64,000 bases of DNA from NCBI RefSeq assembly GCF_964020175.1, contig NZ_OZ026541.1, positions 620,001-684,000 of the forward strand. Reading direction: 5' to 3'. Within the stretch, counting starts at the first letter, position 1; every line of letters starts with the position of its first letter. Position numbers and translations under genes: made by a program. The DNA is from Candidatus Mesenet endosymbiont of Phosphuga atrata (lineage in GTDB: Bacteria > Pseudomonadota > Alphaproteobacteria > Rickettsiales > Anaplasmataceae). The notes below the pieces were generated by a model. The model was not told the DNA's origin and did not search any database. It saw nothing but the letters and a program-made list of their open reading frames with translations. This document shows positions 28,792 to 37,843 of this stretch, piece after piece.

Positions 28792-29079
28792 TTGCTCTGC
28801 TGAAATTAGCTTCTTTAGCTTATTTTTTATCTTTTGAGCTTTTAAGCTTAAATCCTCTTTAGCAACACTTAATAAATATTGATCTAATCCACCTTTATAA
28901 TCTATAGTTCTTAAAGTCTTTGTTGCTATACGTTCTTTGAATTTTTTGTTTAAAATCTCACTTCTTAAAGAAACGTTGTGCAAGTTCAACAAAAAAGTAC
29001 GCTTAGTCTTACGATTTGAATGAGATACTTTATTACCAAAACCTTTCGTTCTACCAGTTAGACTACATACTCTACTCAT
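28510..29079 (-). CDS. rpmB: 50S ribosomal protein L28 with a repeat-built C-terminal extension
   Basis: Residues 1-95 are ordinary L28: [21 protein letters not shown], then [15 protein letters not shown] and a [16 protein letters not shown] tail. Bacterial L28 normally ends near here (about 60-105 residues). This gene continues for another ~93 residues made of a 14-residue repeat of the form [10 protein letters not shown]-x-K-x-x, present about six to seven times (97-189) with increasing divergence toward the end. The extension is highly charged and predicts a long helix or coiled coil. The frame is intact across all repeats. It lies two bases upstream of lipA. Confidence 0.93.
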   Translation of the reverse strand: MSRVCSLTGRTKGFGNKVSHSNRKTKRTFLLNLHNVSLRSEILNKKFKERIATKTLRTIDYKGGLDQYLLSVAKEDLSLKAQKIKNKLKKLISAEQKIEIQFKGLVLKIRKIEIQLKGLVPEKHKTEIRLKNLIAKMPKIEVQLEKVGLKMQEVETNSEESDAKKMKVELEELKLRAQKIKIQLENFYK

Positions 29080-29210
29080 TTTAATTATTCCATATAGAAG
29101 TTTTAATTTATTTTAAACATTTTAGCTATTTAGTCAATAGATTATGTCTCTAGCTACCTATAAATTATAGGACATAATTTTAGATTCTTTGAGTTTTTCA
29201 AAGGCAAAAA

Positions 29211-30377
29211 TCATTGTAATTCAGATACCAATACTTCTTTACTAAGAATTTGTGGTAGAATTTTTCCTTCCTTATTATGAAAATATAACACGTATAAAGG
29301 CACACCACCTCTTTTGAATTTTAGTAGATACTCGGTAATTTTTTCATCTTTTTTTGTCCAATCTGCTTTCATATACATAACATTTTTGCTTCTTAAAAGA
29401 GTTTGCATATCCTTTGATGTTAGTAAATGCTCATTAATCTTACACGTCACACACCAATCAGCACCAACTGCAACTAAAACATTGCGTTCATTTTGAACTA
29501 GACTGATCAGTTTATCGATGGAGAAATCAGCAACATTAGTGTCTTGCACATACACCATATTTTTCACTACAGCAAATGGAAGCAAATTTAGGAAAATTAG
29601 AAGCACAACTGTATAAATTCTTGAGCTTAATTTAGTGAGTACCCAAATACTAAAAACTAAGAGTAAAAGTCCTGTTAGTGCTGGTAGTATGGTGTTAGCA
29701 TTTGATTCCTTAATCAATACCCAAAATAGCCAGATACTTGAGAGGTACATTGGAAAAGCTAAAAATTGTTTAACAGTCTCCATCCATTGCCCTGGCTTTG
29801 GCAAAAATTTAAGAATAGTTGGAAAGAATGATATAAGAAGATAAGGAAAAGCCACGCCAAATCCTAGTGCTTGAAAAATAAGTAAAAAGTGTAAAGTTGG
29901 TTGAGTTAAAGCAAAACCTACAGCAGATGCCATAAATGGTGCAGAACATGGAGTTGCAACTAAAATTGCAAATACTCCAGTACAAAAACTACCAATGCAA
30001 TTTGATTGATTTATGTATTTGTTGCCAAAGTTAGGTAAAATAAAAGAAATGTCATAGAATCCAGAAAAGGATAATCCTATTAAAAACATAAGGTATAGTA
30101 GCACTAATATGAATATGGGAGACTGCATTTGATATCCCCAACCTACAGCACCGCCCATGCTACGTAGTATTAATAGCAACACTGCTAATATAAACATACA
30201 AAGCAACACACCAACGGTGTAGGCAAGACCTTCAATTTTTATTGTAAGATTACTAAGACCTTTAGCTTTTTTTAAAATTGAAAGAAATTTTAGTGAAAGA
30301 ACAGGGAAAACACATGGCATACAATTTAAAATAATACCACCAATAAATGCAGAAATTATGGCATTGATAAAACTCAT
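29211..30377 (-). CDS. DsbD-like thiol:disulfide interchange protein lacking the alpha domain
   Basis: A 388-residue membrane protein that carries electrons from cytoplasmic thioredoxin to periplasmic thiols. It begins directly with the eight-TM beta domain, with the redox Cys pair at C22 (NCMPCVFP) and C144 (ATPCSAPF). It ends in a thioredoxin-like gamma domain with the active site WCVTCK at 308-313. The N-terminal periplasmic alpha domain of E. coli DsbD is missing, as in shorter DsbD/ScsB-like variants, so the downstream acceptor must be a separate protein. Cytochrome c maturation is a likely client, and cycM lies 1.2 kb away. Start ATG is at 30377. Confidence 0.88.
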   Translation of the reverse strand: MSFINAIISAFIGGIILNCMPCVFPVLSLKFLSILKKAKGLSNLTIKIEGLAYTVGVLLCMFILAVLLLILRSMGGAVGWGYQMQSPIFILVLLYLMFLIGLSFSGFYDISFILPNFGNKYINQSNCIGSFCTGVFAILVATPCSAPFMASAVGFALTQPTLHFLLIFQALGFGVAFPYLLISFFPTILKFLPKPGQWMETVKQFLAFPMYLSSIWLFWVLIKESNANTILPALTGLLLLVFSIWVLTKLSSRIYTVVLLIFLNLLPFAVVKNMVYVQDTNVADFSIDKLISLVQNERNVLVAVGADWCVTCKINEHLLTSKDMQTLLRSKNVMYMKADWTKKDEKITEYLLKFKRGGVPLYVLYFHNKEGKILPQILSKEVLVSELQ

Positions 30378-30599
30378 AATATAAATATTAAATTACCTTA
30401 ATATATTCTTTTTATGCAAAAAATCAAAACGGACTATTAAAAATAGTATAAATAATTAAGATTAGGCAAAAATGGTTTACTTTTGAGCAACAGCAAATAG
30501 GGATACAAAAAGATAATTTTCTTTTGAACTATCGCTGTCATAAAAACTAGAATTTGAAATTTTTGAATATTTCTAAATTTTGCTCTTCTAAGAACCTGT

Positions 30600-31360
30600 A
30601 AGAGATCTCAAGACCCCCTGCGAAAATGAGGAAACAGGTATAAAAAGAGAGAGAAAGATATAAAATAGCAGTTTTGGCAGAAGTTATGAAAAAGTGGCAA
30701 ATATATATTCCGTCAATTTGCTGATAGCAGAATGCGAAAAAATAGTCGAAATAGTTAGTGGGAAAAAGTTAAAAAACAGGCGACGGAATCACATTAAAAC
30801 GCTAGAAGACAAAATTTTATGTGTGTTAATATACTACCGAACGTATATAATGCATCCATTTTTGGGCTATTTGTTTAATTTACACAATTCAAATATTTGC
30901 TAAAAAAAATGGGTTAGCGAAAAAAATCAAGATCACAAAACCAGAAAAAATATTTTGGTAGATGTGACAGACACAGCAGCCAAAAGATAGCAAAAAGAGA
31001 AGGAATTGGAAAAAAGAAAACATAAAAACCGAAATGAAGAAAACGGACAAATTTTATCAGTTTCAAAATCTCATCGTGGCAGGATTCATGACTTTAAGAT
31101 ACGAAAATAGTTCTGCCAATATAAAATATGCTGATTCTAGGGTTGGCAAAAATTGCAGTTGTGATTCCGTATAAAAAATACCGTAAAAAACCCCGGAGCA
31201 AAAGGATCATAGCTTGCGTCGTTTAGGTGGAAAATAAGACTCAAAGATATTTAAAATTATGTCACATGTAATTTTTAGAAAATATGAGGTTTAATATTAT
31301 TTCTGGAACTTGAAGCATGGGTTTTTTTGCTTTGGCCTAACTCATACCTCGTTACTAGTA
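30600..31360 (+). mobile_element. Degraded IS5-family (DDE_Tnp_4 type) element
   Basis: The segment carries plus-strand transposase pieces in shifting frames: ILCVLIYYRTYI...FLGYLFNLHNSN near 30820-30900 (the HTH part), then VSKSHRGRIHDFKIRK near 31061-31100, and a C-terminal RFNIISGT-like tail. The final ~75 bases (31283-31357) recur inverted at 26673-26745 and 37844-37915, which marks the element's 3' end. I could not find clear terminal repeats at the left, so the left boundary is approximate. Outside it, 30378-30599 and 31361-31547 show nothing coding. Confidence 0.75.
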
Positions 31361-31547
31361 TACCTTCTCGTAGGGGACCTAATGTTAAAAACAATAAAAA
31401 TCACTTAAATCTATTGCCTAAGAGTTAATGATTTATCTAAGGAATTGATACCAAGACCTCTTATTTCTTTTCATATTTTTAATCATTGAAGATTGTTATT
31501 TTTCTCGTTATAAACAAAGCTATCATTACAGATAGCTAATTGAACTA

Positions 31548-32087
31548 TCACTCAACTTTTTTAGGTAATGGTACAGGATTATTGCCCATAGAACGTAAGT
31601 AAGAAATAACATCTGCTATTTCTTGTGGTTTGGAAATACCAGCAAAAGCCATGCTTGTTCCCTTAATATAAGATCTAGGACTTCTTAAAAATTCAAATAA
31701 TTCCTCATATCCCCAACTCCCTTCTTTTTCTAGCATTGGTTTAGAATAATTGAAAGACCCACCCAAGTGAGCTTTTTTATTTCCAACTATATTCCATAGA
31801 TTAGGTCCAACCCTATTTGGTCCACCTTGCTCAAAAGTATGACATGCTATGCATTTTTTTGCCGCTACCTTTCCTTTTTCTGCACTGGCACTTTCCATTA
31901 AAGCTGCAATATCCAAAATTATATCCTGTTGACCAGTAATGCTACTTGCAACTTCTATTTTTTGGCTTTCTATAACTGTGTGCTCAGCGGGATTATACAG
32001 TACATCAACAATATTACTAATTATCATAATAACAAGTGCTGAAAATAAAATTGCACCTGCAATTTTGTTTAACTCAAAGTTATCCAT
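31548..32087 (-). CDS. cycM: Membrane-anchored cytochrome c (CycM type)
   Basis: A 179-residue class I cytochrome c tethered by an uncleaved N-terminal segment (residues 9-30). The heme attachment site is CIACH (79-83) and the axial Met lies in GTSMAF (M146). The body around GPNLWNIVGNKKA matches mitochondrial-type cytochrome c. In alphaproteobacteria this protein shuttles electrons from the bc1 complex to the aa3 oxidase. The gene stands alone between an IS5 remnant and a divergent coiled-coil gene. Confidence 0.93.
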   Translation of the reverse strand: MDNFELNKIAGAILFSALVIMIISNIVDVLYNPAEHTVIESQKIEVASSITGQQDIILDIAALMESASAEKGKVAAKKCIACHTFEQGGPNRVGPNLWNIVGNKKAHLGGSFNYSKPMLEKEGSWGYEELFEFLRSPRSYIKGTSMAFAGISKPQEIADVISYLRSMGNNPVPLPKKVE

Positions 32088-32233
32088 ATGAAAAGTTTTA
32101 ATTTTTACTGTAACAAATTAAGAAATATCAGTCAATAAGCACTTTACTGTATATGTTTTTGATAATATCATACTATAGTAAATTAATTAGTAATATTCTA
32201 AAAAATACAAGCTGTTAGTAATTGGGGGGTAAT

Positions 32234-32827
32234 ATGAATTACAAAGAGTTATGTGCAAGCCTGTTTGCAGAATTAAATTATGCCTTCAGCCTTTGGTTTT
32301 CTGAACTGCGAGATATTGATCATTATCTGCAGAACTGTAGTCAAGAAATGAAAGAATTAGCAAAAGATATATCGTATGGTATATCTGAGTGGGATAAAGA
32401 ATTAACTAATATTAAGTGTGACTTAGATAGTAACCAAGATAACATACAAATTTTAAAGCTATTATATAATAAATTATGTGATCTTAAAAGCAAAATGTCT
32501 CTGTCTCAAATAACAGAAAATGGTTTGATAAAGCGAGAAGACCCTTATGGCTTAGCATTAGAAGGTTTCAAAACACAATTGGAATGTGAAATAAAAAATG
32601 CAGAAAATCCGGAAACAATAATAAATGTTCAAATAGAACAAGAAAATCAACATTATCAAGTACTAGAAAGTTTAAGAAAGCAATTAGAAGATAAAGTAAA
32701 ATGTGCAGAAAACTTAAAAGTAATAATGGACAATCAAGCGGAACAAGATAATCAATGTTACCAAGTATTAGAAGATTTAAAGATACAAGTAGAATTTGTA
32801 AACAAAAAAGTACAAAGCTTAAAATAA
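32234..32827 (+). CDS. Hypothetical coiled-coil protein with 35-residue repeats
   Basis: The frame opens at a TTG (32222), but the ATG at 32234 is preceded by GGGGGG at ideal spacing, so I place the start there (197 aa). The N-terminal half is helical with a hydrophobic face (LFAELNYAFSLWFSELRDID). The second half contains a 35-residue tandem repeat, units of which begin GFKTQLECEIKNAEN and SLRKQLEDKVKCAEN and end in YQVLE, plus a partial third unit. No signal peptide and no recognised domain. It is the first of three closely packed genes, with the next at 32834 and a hydrolase at 33717. Confidence 0.7.
   Translation: MNYKELCASLFAELNYAFSLWFSELRDIDHYLQNCSQEMKELAKDISYGISEWDKELTNIKCDLDSNQDNIQILKLLYNKLCDLKSKMSLSQITENGLIKREDPYGLALEGFKTQLECEIKNAENPETIINVQIEQENQHYQVLESLRKQLEDKVKCAENLKVIMDNQAEQDNQCYQVLEDLKIQVEFVNKKVQSLK
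32564..32773 (+). repeat. Two 105-bp tandem repeat units inside the coiled-coil gene
   Basis: Codons 115-149 and 150-184 (counted from the TTG) are two copies of one 35-codon unit, with a partial third copy following. At protein level the units share the pattern LxxQLExxxKxAEN...QxEQxNQxYQVLE. The frame is kept. Confidence 0.75.
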
Positions 32828-32833
32828 TTAACT

Positions 32834-33712
32834 TTGCTCAATTATGAAGAGTTGAGTAGACTGAGAAAGGAAATAGGGGGAAAAGAAGATGAAAGAGATA
32901 GACTAGTAAGTGAAATAGAAAAGATATACGGTAAGTCAAAAAAACAAGAAAAAGAAATAGCAGCAGAAGATAAGTATTCAAAAAAGCTAGATGAAGAAAT
33001 ATTAAATGTAAAAGATACATTAAAAAAGTTGAAAACAAAGACTGATCTGATGCAACAACAATTAGAAAATCAAAAAGAACACAATATAGAGAAAGGGGAG
33101 TATCTAGCAGAATTAAAACAGGAAGAAGAAAACGAAAGAAATCGGTTAAAGGCTTTAGAAGATCAAGCGGCAATGCAGTATGAATCCAATATTCTAGAAA
33201 TAGAGGAATTAGCAAATATGCGATTATGTCTTATCAGACAATCAAATTCTATAGACCAATTTAAGTGTATACTAAAGCCTCTGCAATATGAGTTACAGAA
33301 CGATATATCACAAGATGAAGATTCATTTTTGGAGGATCCCATAGGGAGTTTACAAGATAGCACAATAAGCTCAACAACACAAGAAATATCAGATAAGGAA
33401 ACTCAAACATTAAACACACAAAGAAGTCACGACAGAGGTATGAAATATACAGTATTTTTTACTATTCCTTTTGCTCTAACAGGTGTGTCTTTAACGATTA
33501 TTCCACTAATAAAATCAACAAAAAATGATACTATTTTTCTGTCAGTGGGGTTGTCGTTTTCCATGTTAGCTATTGTTTGTCTTGTTGCAGTAACTCTTTA
33601 TAGTTACTATAAAGAATCGATTGCGGATTTAGAATCACCTAAAAAATTAAATGGCAATTCTATAAATAATATCACCACTCAAGATTATAGTATGGATCAA
33701 GGTTTGAATTAA
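32834..33712 (+). CDS. Hypothetical coiled-coil protein with two C-terminal TM segments
   Basis: The open frame of 292 codons starts at TTG six bases after the previous stop. There is no in-frame ATG before residue 72, so the start is uncertain, but the LNYEELSRLRKE opening echoes the NYKELCASLF start of the preceding gene. Residues 10-125 are a long Glu/Lys-rich coiled coil. Two hydrophobic segments, FTIPFALTGVSLTIIPLI and LSVGLSFSMLAIVCLVAVTLY (about 206-260), make a membrane hairpin near the C-terminus. I recognise no family. The stop is four bases from the hydrolase start. Confidence 0.65.
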   Translation: MLNYEELSRLRKEIGGKEDERDRLVSEIEKIYGKSKKQEKEIAAEDKYSKKLDEEILNVKDTLKKLKTKTDLMQQQLENQKEHNIEKGEYLAELKQEEENERNRLKALEDQAAMQYESNILEIEELANMRLCLIRQSNSIDQFKCILKPLQYELQNDISQDEDSFLEDPIGSLQDSTISSTTQEISDKETQTLNTQRSHDRGMKYTVFFTIPFALTGVSLTIIPLIKSTKNDTIFLSVGLSFSMLAIVCLVAVTLYSYYKESIADLESPKKLNGNSINNITTQDYSMDQGLN

Positions 33713-33716
33713 GTTA

Positions 33717-34481
33717 ATGATAAAGTACCATATTGATAAAAACGGCAACCGCATAGCATACAAAAAAGTTAAAGGAACAAGAGCATCTGTAATTTTCTAT
33801 GGTGGCTTTGCCTCTGATATGAATGGTACGAAGGCAAATGCTTTATATGACTTTTGCCAAAAATCCAACATAGAGTTAACACTATTTGATTATCTAGGGC
33901 ACGGAAGTTCTAGTGGTAATTTTATTGATTATATAATAAGTGACTGGCATGAGAACTGTCTGGAAGTCATGGAAAATCTAACTTATGGTAAGCAAATAAT
34001 CATTGGTTCAAGTATGGGAGGGTGGCTTATGCTTATGACAGCGTTAAGCATGCCTCAAAGAGTATCAGCACTCATTGGAATAGCTGCTGCTCCTGATTTT
34101 ACAGAAGATTTAATATTTAAAAAATTATCAGATAAGCAGAAAAATGATCTATCTTCTTTGGGAATAATAGATTTTCCTTCAATTGAAGAAACAAAACCTC
34201 AAGAGAAGTTTAGTGATTGCAGCTATAAAATCACAAGAGATTTAATTGAAGATGGTAGGAAGAATTTACTACTAAATAAAGATAATATAGACATTAATTG
34301 TCCTGTGCGATTGTTACATGGCTTGAACGATAAAGATGTACCATATCATTATTCTATAAGTTTAGGAGAGAAAATAACATCAAGTGATGTAGAAATACAC
34401 CTAATTAAATCAGCGCAACACAATATGTCAGATGATTATTCACTTAATGTAATATTCAAAACTCTCAATGAGTTTGTATAG
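33717..34481 (+). CDS. Alpha/beta hydrolase (serine hydrolase) family protein
   Basis: A 254-residue soluble alpha/beta hydrolase. The nucleophile elbow is GSSMGG with S99. The preceding oxyanion/lid region has FYGGFASDMNG and FDYLGHGSSSG (57-67). The acid is in HGLNDKDVPYHYS and the catalytic His in SAQHNMSDD near the end, so the triad appears complete. The closest type is the carboxylesterase/acyl-peptidase-like (palmitoyl-protein thioesterase ABHD10-like) group. The specific substrate is unknown. It follows the coiled-coil genes with a four-base gap. Confidence 0.85.
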   Translation: MIKYHIDKNGNRIAYKKVKGTRASVIFYGGFASDMNGTKANALYDFCQKSNIELTLFDYLGHGSSSGNFIDYIISDWHENCLEVMENLTYGKQIIIGSSMGGWLMLMTALSMPQRVSALIGIAAAPDFTEDLIFKKLSDKQKNDLSSLGIIDFPSIEETKPQEKFSDCSYKITRDLIEDGRKNLLLNKDNIDINCPVRLLHGLNDKDVPYHYSISLGEKITSSDVEIHLIKSAQHNMSDDYSLNVIFKTLNEFV

Positions 34482-34898
34482 TTTTAAGTTACAAATTTAA
34501 GTATCGTCCTGCACTCAATAGAAGTAATGATATTTATATCGTTTAAAATTCAATGCAATTATTATTTTCAAATAAAATAAATAGCACTTAATCTATAAAT
34601 ATTCAGTGATCTTAAATTAAATTTAAAACCTATTAGAAAAGGATTTTAAGAAATCTATATCTTTCAAGTGAGGTTTAAGAAAAAACAAAGAGAAATTAGA
34701 ATATATTTTAGGTATGGTGGGCTTTTTGTTACTCGAGTAGATAAAACAATTACTTAACATGTCTATTTTATAACACTTTGATGAATAAAGCATATACAGG
34801 TATTGATTATGATTTATTGTCTCAATATGATGCTGAATCAGTACAGTAAGTTATGCTTATAAAATAAATAATTATTATTAATTAAATAAGGAATTTGT
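34482..34898. other. Gap without an intact gene
   Basis: About 417 bases, mostly AT-rich and non-coding. A 34-codon open stretch ending at 34849 reads ...MNKAYTGIDYDLLSQYDAESVQ and has a protein-like composition, but there is no ribosome-binding site. It is probably the tail of a lost gene. Confidence 0.4.
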
Positions 34899-35051
34899 AT
34901 GATCTATAATCCAATTACTGAAGAGTCTTTGAGGAGTGGTTTAGAAAATTTTAGTAAGATGAGTTGTATTGAAAAATATTCAGGTTTATATGGCTGTATA
35001 TCAAGATGTGTTGATGTAACATTTCAAAAGGCAGATGATAATAATGAGTAG
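34899..35051 (+). CDS. Small hypothetical protein, 50 aa
   Basis: An ATG at 34899, preceded by AAGGA seven bases upstream, opens a 50-codon frame (MIYNPITEESLRSGLENFSK...). The composition is that of a real protein, and the frame overlaps the next small frame by eight bases in the arrangement ATGAGTAG. I do not recognise it. It may be a short gene or the first part of a frameshifted longer one. Confidence 0.4.
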   Translation: MIYNPITEESLRSGLENFSKMSCIEKYSGLYGCISRCVDVTFQKADDNNE

Positions 35052-35184
35052 AGCGAGGGGTGGTCATAGCTTTAGCTATAATGATTATAAGCCGGATGAT
35101 TTAATAACAGAAAAATATTTAGAACTTGCTGATAAATTAGAGGAAAATGGACAAGATAATTTCGTAGATAGACTTGTAATATAA
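35044..35184 (+). CDS. Small hypothetical protein, 46 aa
   Basis: The ATG overlaps the stop of the preceding 50-residue frame (ATGAGTAG), an arrangement typical of translational coupling. The product (MSRARGGHSFSYNDYKPDD...) is acidic and helical in its second half. No family is recognised. The two together could be a small two-gene unit or one frameshifted gene. Confidence 0.4.
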   Translation: MSRARGGHSFSYNDYKPDDLITEKYLELADKLEENGQDNFVDRLVI

Positions 35185-35187
35185 CTT

Positions 35188-35396
35188 CTAATATTCTATC
35201 TCTATGTTTGGATTAGCCCCAAATACCATCAACATCTTTGCTATACACGCATTGCAATGCAAAGGAGCTAACAAAATGGCAGTCCGCCCCTCACTGTTTG
35301 TACATTAACGTTTAAAGATGAAGATAATGATGCTCGTGCAACTTGCCGTATATCGGCACAAGATACAGCAGAAAAAAAATCTTCTTGCAAACCCAT
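35188..35396 (-). pseudogene. Short ankyrin-repeat gene with a frameshift
   Basis: The minus strand has an ATG at 35396 preceded by AAGGGGGAACT. It reads MGLQEDFFSAVSCADIRQVAR... and then, after a one-frame slip near 35300, continues as NSEGRTAILLAPLHCNACIAKMLMVFGANPNIE to a stop at 35188. The second part is a clear ankyrin repeat. The whole would be about 69 residues if the slip were repaired. It lies directly downstream of the larger ankyrin gene on the same strand. Confidence 0.55.
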
Positions 35397-35417
35397 TAGT
35401 TCCCCCTTTGATTGGTT

Positions 35418-36752
35418 TCACCTACTGATTTTTACTCTTTTTACAGCAGGTAAAACTGAATCACACTCAAATTGATCAAAGTCTAATAAGTTATCAAATC
35501 TACTACATAAACTATCATTTGTAGATAAACAAGATTTAAATGATACTAAAGAAGATTGAGTGGATATTGAATAAAAAGAAGAAGATTTTGTACTGGAACT
35601 ATCATTAGATCTTTTACGTTTAAGCATAAAAAGCCCACGCGTTTTATGCTCTGGCAGTTTACTGCATTCAACCTCCCTTAAAATTACTGAACCAACGGAT
35701 ATCGGTTTAATACCATCTTTGATATTGCGATCTTTCATGCACTGCAATAAAAATCTTTCTATAGCTGGATAAACCTCCTCATTTTCTGTAGCAATAGCAT
35801 AGCCTATATCCCTAATACTACTGTACTTAACTAATACAAGAACTGCATCTAAATTGCCACATTTTGTTGCTAAATTAAGAGGAGTAAGCTCAGTAAGATC
35901 CCTATAATTTACATTATTTTGGTCAGTAATAAGGAGCATCTCAACTATAACTGGGTGCCCCATCTGTTTTATAGCTAAGTGAATAGGGTAATCACCATTT
36001 CTATCAGAAATATCACTACGTGCTTTTTTTGTTAATAAGAAGCCAATTATATCTTTCATATCTTTTTCCCCTTGAGCATAGCATGTTATTGCTATAAACA
36101 AAGCTGTTCTTCCCATATTATCTTGTACATCAACATTAGCACCATAATCACATAACAGTGTTACCATATCAATATTTTTTGCATGAGATACAGCTAAATG
36201 AACAAGATAGGTTCCATATATATCACTATCATTAACATTTGCTCCTAACTCAAGTAAAAAGTTAGCTATTTCTATATAATCACTAGAAACTGCAGGAAAT
36301 AAAGCTGTACATCCTTTATCACTTTTTAAACCAATATTAGCTCCCCTGTTATATAACAACTTTACTACCTCTTTTTTCCCATTCAAAGTAGCTAAGTAAA
36401 GAGTAGGTGTACTCCCAATATCAACCTTTGCACCTCGGTCTAACAAGAATTCAATTGTATCTTGATCTTGCTGACAAATTGCAAGATCTAGGGCTGTACT
36501 TCCATTGCAATTCAACATGTTGATATCAGCTTTAAATCGAAGTAACTTCTTTACTATAGGTAAGTTACTGAATAAAACAGCAACATGGATAGGTGCTTGA
36601 CCAGAATCACTTTTTATATCTGGACTAATCCCTAATTTTAACAATAGAGTGGTCTTTTTTATATCACCTATATATATTGAATCAAAAAGTTCAGTTTTTT
36701 TTATCAGGAATAATCTCTTTCTGATTAAAATAGCACATAAATTTTGATACAA
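35418..36752 (-). CDS. Ankyrin-repeat protein, main intact part of a damaged gene
   Basis: An open frame of 444 codons with eight or more ankyrin repeats in the first ~300 residues (SGQAPIHVAVLF, NGSTALDLAICQ, GTYLVHLAVSH, MGRTALFIAITC, NGDYPIHLAIKQ, LTPLNLATKCG). They are followed by a Ser-rich, basic C-terminus. The nominal start is a TTG without convincing ribosome-binding site. Ankyrin-type N-terminal sequence continues upstream in other frames to the IS630 element at 37081, so this is probably the larger piece of a once longer gene with a frameshift at the A-run near 36694. It may still be expressed from an internal start. Confidence 0.75.
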   Translation of the reverse strand: MYQNLCAILIRKRLFLIKKTELFDSIYIGDIKKTTLLLKLGISPDIKSDSGQAPIHVAVLFSNLPIVKKLLRFKADINMLNCNGSTALDLAICQQDQDTIEFLLDRGAKVDIGSTPTLYLATLNGKKEVVKLLYNRGANIGLKSDKGCTALFPAVSSDYIEIANFLLELGANVNDSDIYGTYLVHLAVSHAKNIDMVTLLCDYGANVDVQDNMGRTALFIAITCYAQGEKDMKDIIGFLLTKKARSDISDRNGDYPIHLAIKQMGHPVIVEMLLITDQNNVNYRDLTELTPLNLATKCGNLDAVLVLVKYSSIRDIGYAIATENEEVYPAIERFLLQCMKDRNIKDGIKPISVGSVILREVECSKLPEHKTRGLFMLKRKRSNDSSSTKSSSFYSISTQSSLVSFKSCLSTNDSLCSRFDNLLDFDQFECDSVLPAVKRVKISR

Positions 36753-37080
36753 AAAGGTAAGCCAAGAGGCTTGACCCTATCATAGATGATGTATTTCCTC
36801 TAATATAATTAGTATTACTAACACTAGGCACATCTTGTGTGATCGCTATATCACTGCAAAATGGCAAATCACGGAAACTTTGAAATGGCAATTTAGGATA
36901 AAGATGCTTAAGATATCCCTCAACTCGATCTATTGTAATACTTCTATCATTATAACTACAATGATCTATTTTTTTTACAATTGATATTGTATTTTTCTCG
37001 TAATATTTATTAATAAATCAACAATATCAGTATTATTCTTATCGATAGCAATACTCATCGGTGTCTGATTGTGTTGATTA
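36690..37080 (-). pseudogene. 5' part of the ankyrin gene, frameshifted and cut by IS630
   Basis: Reading leftward from 37080 the minus strand gives an ankyrin repeat (NQHNQTPMSIAIDKNNTDIVDLLIN). After a slip near 37016 it continues as a linker (IDHCSYNDRSITIDRVEGYLKHLYPKLPFQSFRDLPF), and after another slip at a run of seven A near 36694 it enters the long frame ending at 35418. The 5' end is lost where the IS630 remnant begins at 37081. Confidence 0.65.
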
Positions 37081-37843
37081 CTATAGTCTTTCCTAAACTG
37101 AATGATAAACCTCAATAATAGAGTTACCAACAAGAAGAAGAAATGTTGATGCATTAGAGGTAACTTTTGATGGTATGCGAGCAATGTTCAATGGGGTTTA
37201 AATCAGGAGAATATGGAGGAAGATAGAGTTTTCTATTTTGTTTTAGCGGTTTTATTGCATTATCGATAACTATCGCACTGTAATTGTGGTAATAATATTT
37301 GTTCTAACCACAGATTAAGCACCTCTTTGTCACAACCTCCAGTAAACAGTCATTGAAATCTTCCTCCATCCTATTATGTTCTCGTCTTTTACCAGTGCAT
37401 GTATCTTCTCACCTCTTGGCGCCCGCCCATACTCTCTATATAATCTATTATCAATTCCAGCTTCATCTATATATACGATTGGTCTATTTTGGCAATTTTT
37501 TCGATAAATCTTTTTCATCTCTTGATAAATTTTTTTTAATGTGATTTTTAGCTGTTGTACCAAATTGCGCTTATTCCGAAACCAATTTCATCTCTGCCAG
37601 CTGGATGCTTTTTTACATATTCTTCTAGGGATCTATTTTTCGGATAAAATTACCATTTTTTGCTGGTTTTAACCATCTGCTTTCTTTTTTAGCCATCGTC
37701 GCTATTCCTATCTCTAAAAGCTCCGCAACCTCAGCCTTTCTTTTTCAACTAAAGATAATCTCTTAAATCTACACTGTATGCCATTTTCCCTCTTCTAAAA
37801 TTGTTCATTATACCTTTATCATTTACTTTGGAAAGTACTATAG
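37081..37843 (-). mobile_element. IS630-family remnant, copy 2
   Basis: Bounded by CTATAGTCTTTCC at 37081 and GGAAAGTACTATAG ending at 37843. The minus strand carries the DDE core in one readable piece at 37330-37563 (NRPIVYIDEAGIDNRLYREYG, then APRGEKIHALVKDENI), typical of IS630. Other parts are frameshifted. The left end interrupts an ankyrin gene. Confidence 0.82.

Noticed and set aside
32838-33215. Minus-strand frame of 125 codons rich in Leu/Phe
   Set aside because: It is antisense to a Glu/Lys coiled coil, which always produces a Leu/Phe-rich shadow.
36975-37184. Minus-strand 69-codon frame joining IS630 sequence to an ankyrin repeat
   Set aside because: It crosses the IS boundary at 37081 and is a fusion of relics; it is described under the ankyrin pseudogene instead.
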